6,521 nucleotides of DNA from Acidimicrobiales bacterium (GTDB lineage Bacteria; Actinomycetota; Acidimicrobiia; Acidimicrobiales; Acidimicrobilacustridaceae), in contig JALRFT010000271.1 in the NCBI GenBank assembly GCA_023261915.1, positions 1-6,521 on the forward strand, in the 5' to 3' direction. A program made the translations under genes and the position numbers. Within the stretch, counting starts at the first letter, position 1, and each line of letters begins with the position of its first letter. The notes beneath the pieces are model-generated. The model had not been told where the DNA came from. It did not search any database and saw nothing but the letters and a program-made list of their open reading frames with translations. Shown one piece after another: positions 5,908-6,521 of this stretch.

Positions 5908-6521
5908 GCGCAGGGCAAAGTACGCTCTCCGCCGTGCCACGACACTGCCACCGAGCGCCAAGGGGACGATCACGGTTCCATCTGCTGATGGTGTGTGGCG
6001 TTGCCGCGTCGGTTGGGCTCGGGGTCGTGGTGGCGGGTGCTGCCGGGGCCCAACCCGATCCGGTGGAGACCTCAACGTCGACCACCTCGACGACTGAAGC
6101 CACGACCACGTCGACAACTGAGCCGTCGACCACAACGACTGAAGCACCCACGACCACGGTGCCGCCCGACCCCGAACCGACTTCGCCGCCCACCACCGCT
6201 CCGGCTCCGACCACGACGGTGGTGGTGCCCACAACCGAAGCCGAGGTCGGCCGGGTCGTGACCGAGGGGACGGTGCTCCGTCCCGCCACCGGTCAGGGTG
6301 GGGGAGCAGGTAACGACGCTGGCGGGGCGGTGGCGGCCACGACGTCGGGCGGCTGGTTCACCCCGGCCAACCAGGTGCGTATGGCGGTCGCCACTCTCGT
6401 GGCCCTCGGTGTGGTCATGGCCGTGCTCACCTTCGCCTACTGGCGTCACACTCGCCCCGATTCGGTGCCCCCGCTCGGAGGGGTAGAAGGCGACGATGAT
6501 CCGGCGTCGACGGTGTTGAGC
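5904..6521 (+). CDS. Thr/Pro-rich membrane-anchored surface protein, partial (3' end outside window)
   Basis: I do not recognise this gene. The frame stays open for 206 codons to the window end. The ATG overlaps the glycosylase stop (ATGA, 5904-5907), a typical coupled start. Residues 1-25 are basic (RHCHRAPRGRSRF), followed by a hydrophobic segment at about 26-47 ending in AGAAGAQ, so a signal peptide cleaved near residue 49 is likely. Residues 56-112 are a Thr/Ser/Pro/Glu low-complexity linker (STTE-type repeats). A Gly/Ala-rich stretch (131-150) leads to FTPANQVRM and a second hydrophobic segment, about 158-180 (MAVATLVALGVVMAVLTFAYW), then a positively charged RHTR stop-transfer and an acidic cytoplasmic start (GVEGDDDP). 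The topology would be an exposed Thr-rich stalk, one membrane span and an intracellular C-terminus whose size is unknown. The linker resembles that of the LPXTG protein at 1061-2452, suggesting a shared surface environment rather than a shared function. Confidence 0.8.
   Translation, partial: MSAGQSTLSAVPRHCHRAPRGRSRFHLLMVCGVAASVGLGVVVAGAAGAQPDPVETSTSTTSTTEATTTSTTEPSTTTTEAPTTTVPPDPEPTSPPTTAPAPTTTVVVPTTEAEVGRVVTEGTVLRPATGQGGGAGNDAGGAVAATTSGGWFTPANQVRMAVATLVALGVVMAVLTFAYWRHTRPDSVPPLGGVEGDDDPASTVLS
6069..6158 (+). repeat. Thr-rich STTE-type tandem repeat in coding sequence
   Basis: Degenerate repeats encoding Ser/Thr runs broken by Glu (STTSTTEA, TTTSTTEP, STTTTEAP), built from ACG/ACC/TCG codons and ACTGA(A/G). 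They form the first part of a longer Thr/Pro-rich linker (to about 6239). This is probably an extended, possibly O-glycosylated, wall-spanning stalk. The DNA-level repetition leaves it open to length changes in steps of three bases. Confidence 0.65.

Noticed and set aside
5864..6449. Val/Ser- or Arg-rich long frames on the - strand opposite the Thr-rich repeats
   Set aside because: They are simple-sequence shadows of ACG/ACC/TCG repeats. The + strand frame has a coupled start, signal peptide and membrane span.

Overview
The window is a GC-rich stretch with densely packed genes, all on the + strand. The GC-ending codons, an actinobacterial-type DEAD-box helicase, an LPXTG-type wall-anchored protein and a SAM riboswitch in front of metX all point to a high-GC actinobacterium. 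The Thr/Glu/Pro surface linkers would suit an Acidimicrobiia-like lineage, but that placement is a guess.

Layout. (1) 2-835 is the C-terminal part of a DEAD-box RNA helicase, cut by the window edge. (2) 836-1060 is intergenic, followed by a secreted glycine-rich protein (1061-2452) with a putative Ig-like domain and a C-terminal LPATG sorting signal. It ends in a strong GC hairpin (2464-2494), the clearest terminator in the window. (3) 2506-2702 is a leader region with a candidate promoter, a SAM-I/IV-clan riboswitch aptamer and a segment with competing pairings that reaches the metX start codon. (4) metX (2703-3935), a cystathionine gamma-synthase / O-acylhomoserine sulfhydrylase-like PLP enzyme (3928-5088), an Fpg/Nei-type DNA glycosylase (5092-5907) and a Thr-rich membrane protein (5904 to the window end, open) follow with overlaps or a 3-nt gap, so they probably share one transcript.

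How the genes work together. MetX activates homoserine by O-acylation. The PLP enzyme replaces the acyl-oxy group with a sulfur nucleophile (cysteine or sulfide), giving cystathionine or homocysteine for methionine and SAM synthesis. The SAM riboswitch closes the feedback loop by sensing the end product. The glycosylase and the membrane protein have no evident link to methionine but would come under the same control if co-transcribed.

I see no mobile element, CRISPR array, tRNA or rRNA, and no defence or otherwise novel multi-gene system. The most interesting parts are the architecture of the metX leader (two 17-nt near-repeats that can compete for the aptamer P3 loop, and a hairpin ending one base before the start codon) and the atypical zinc finger and intercalation loop of the glycosylase.
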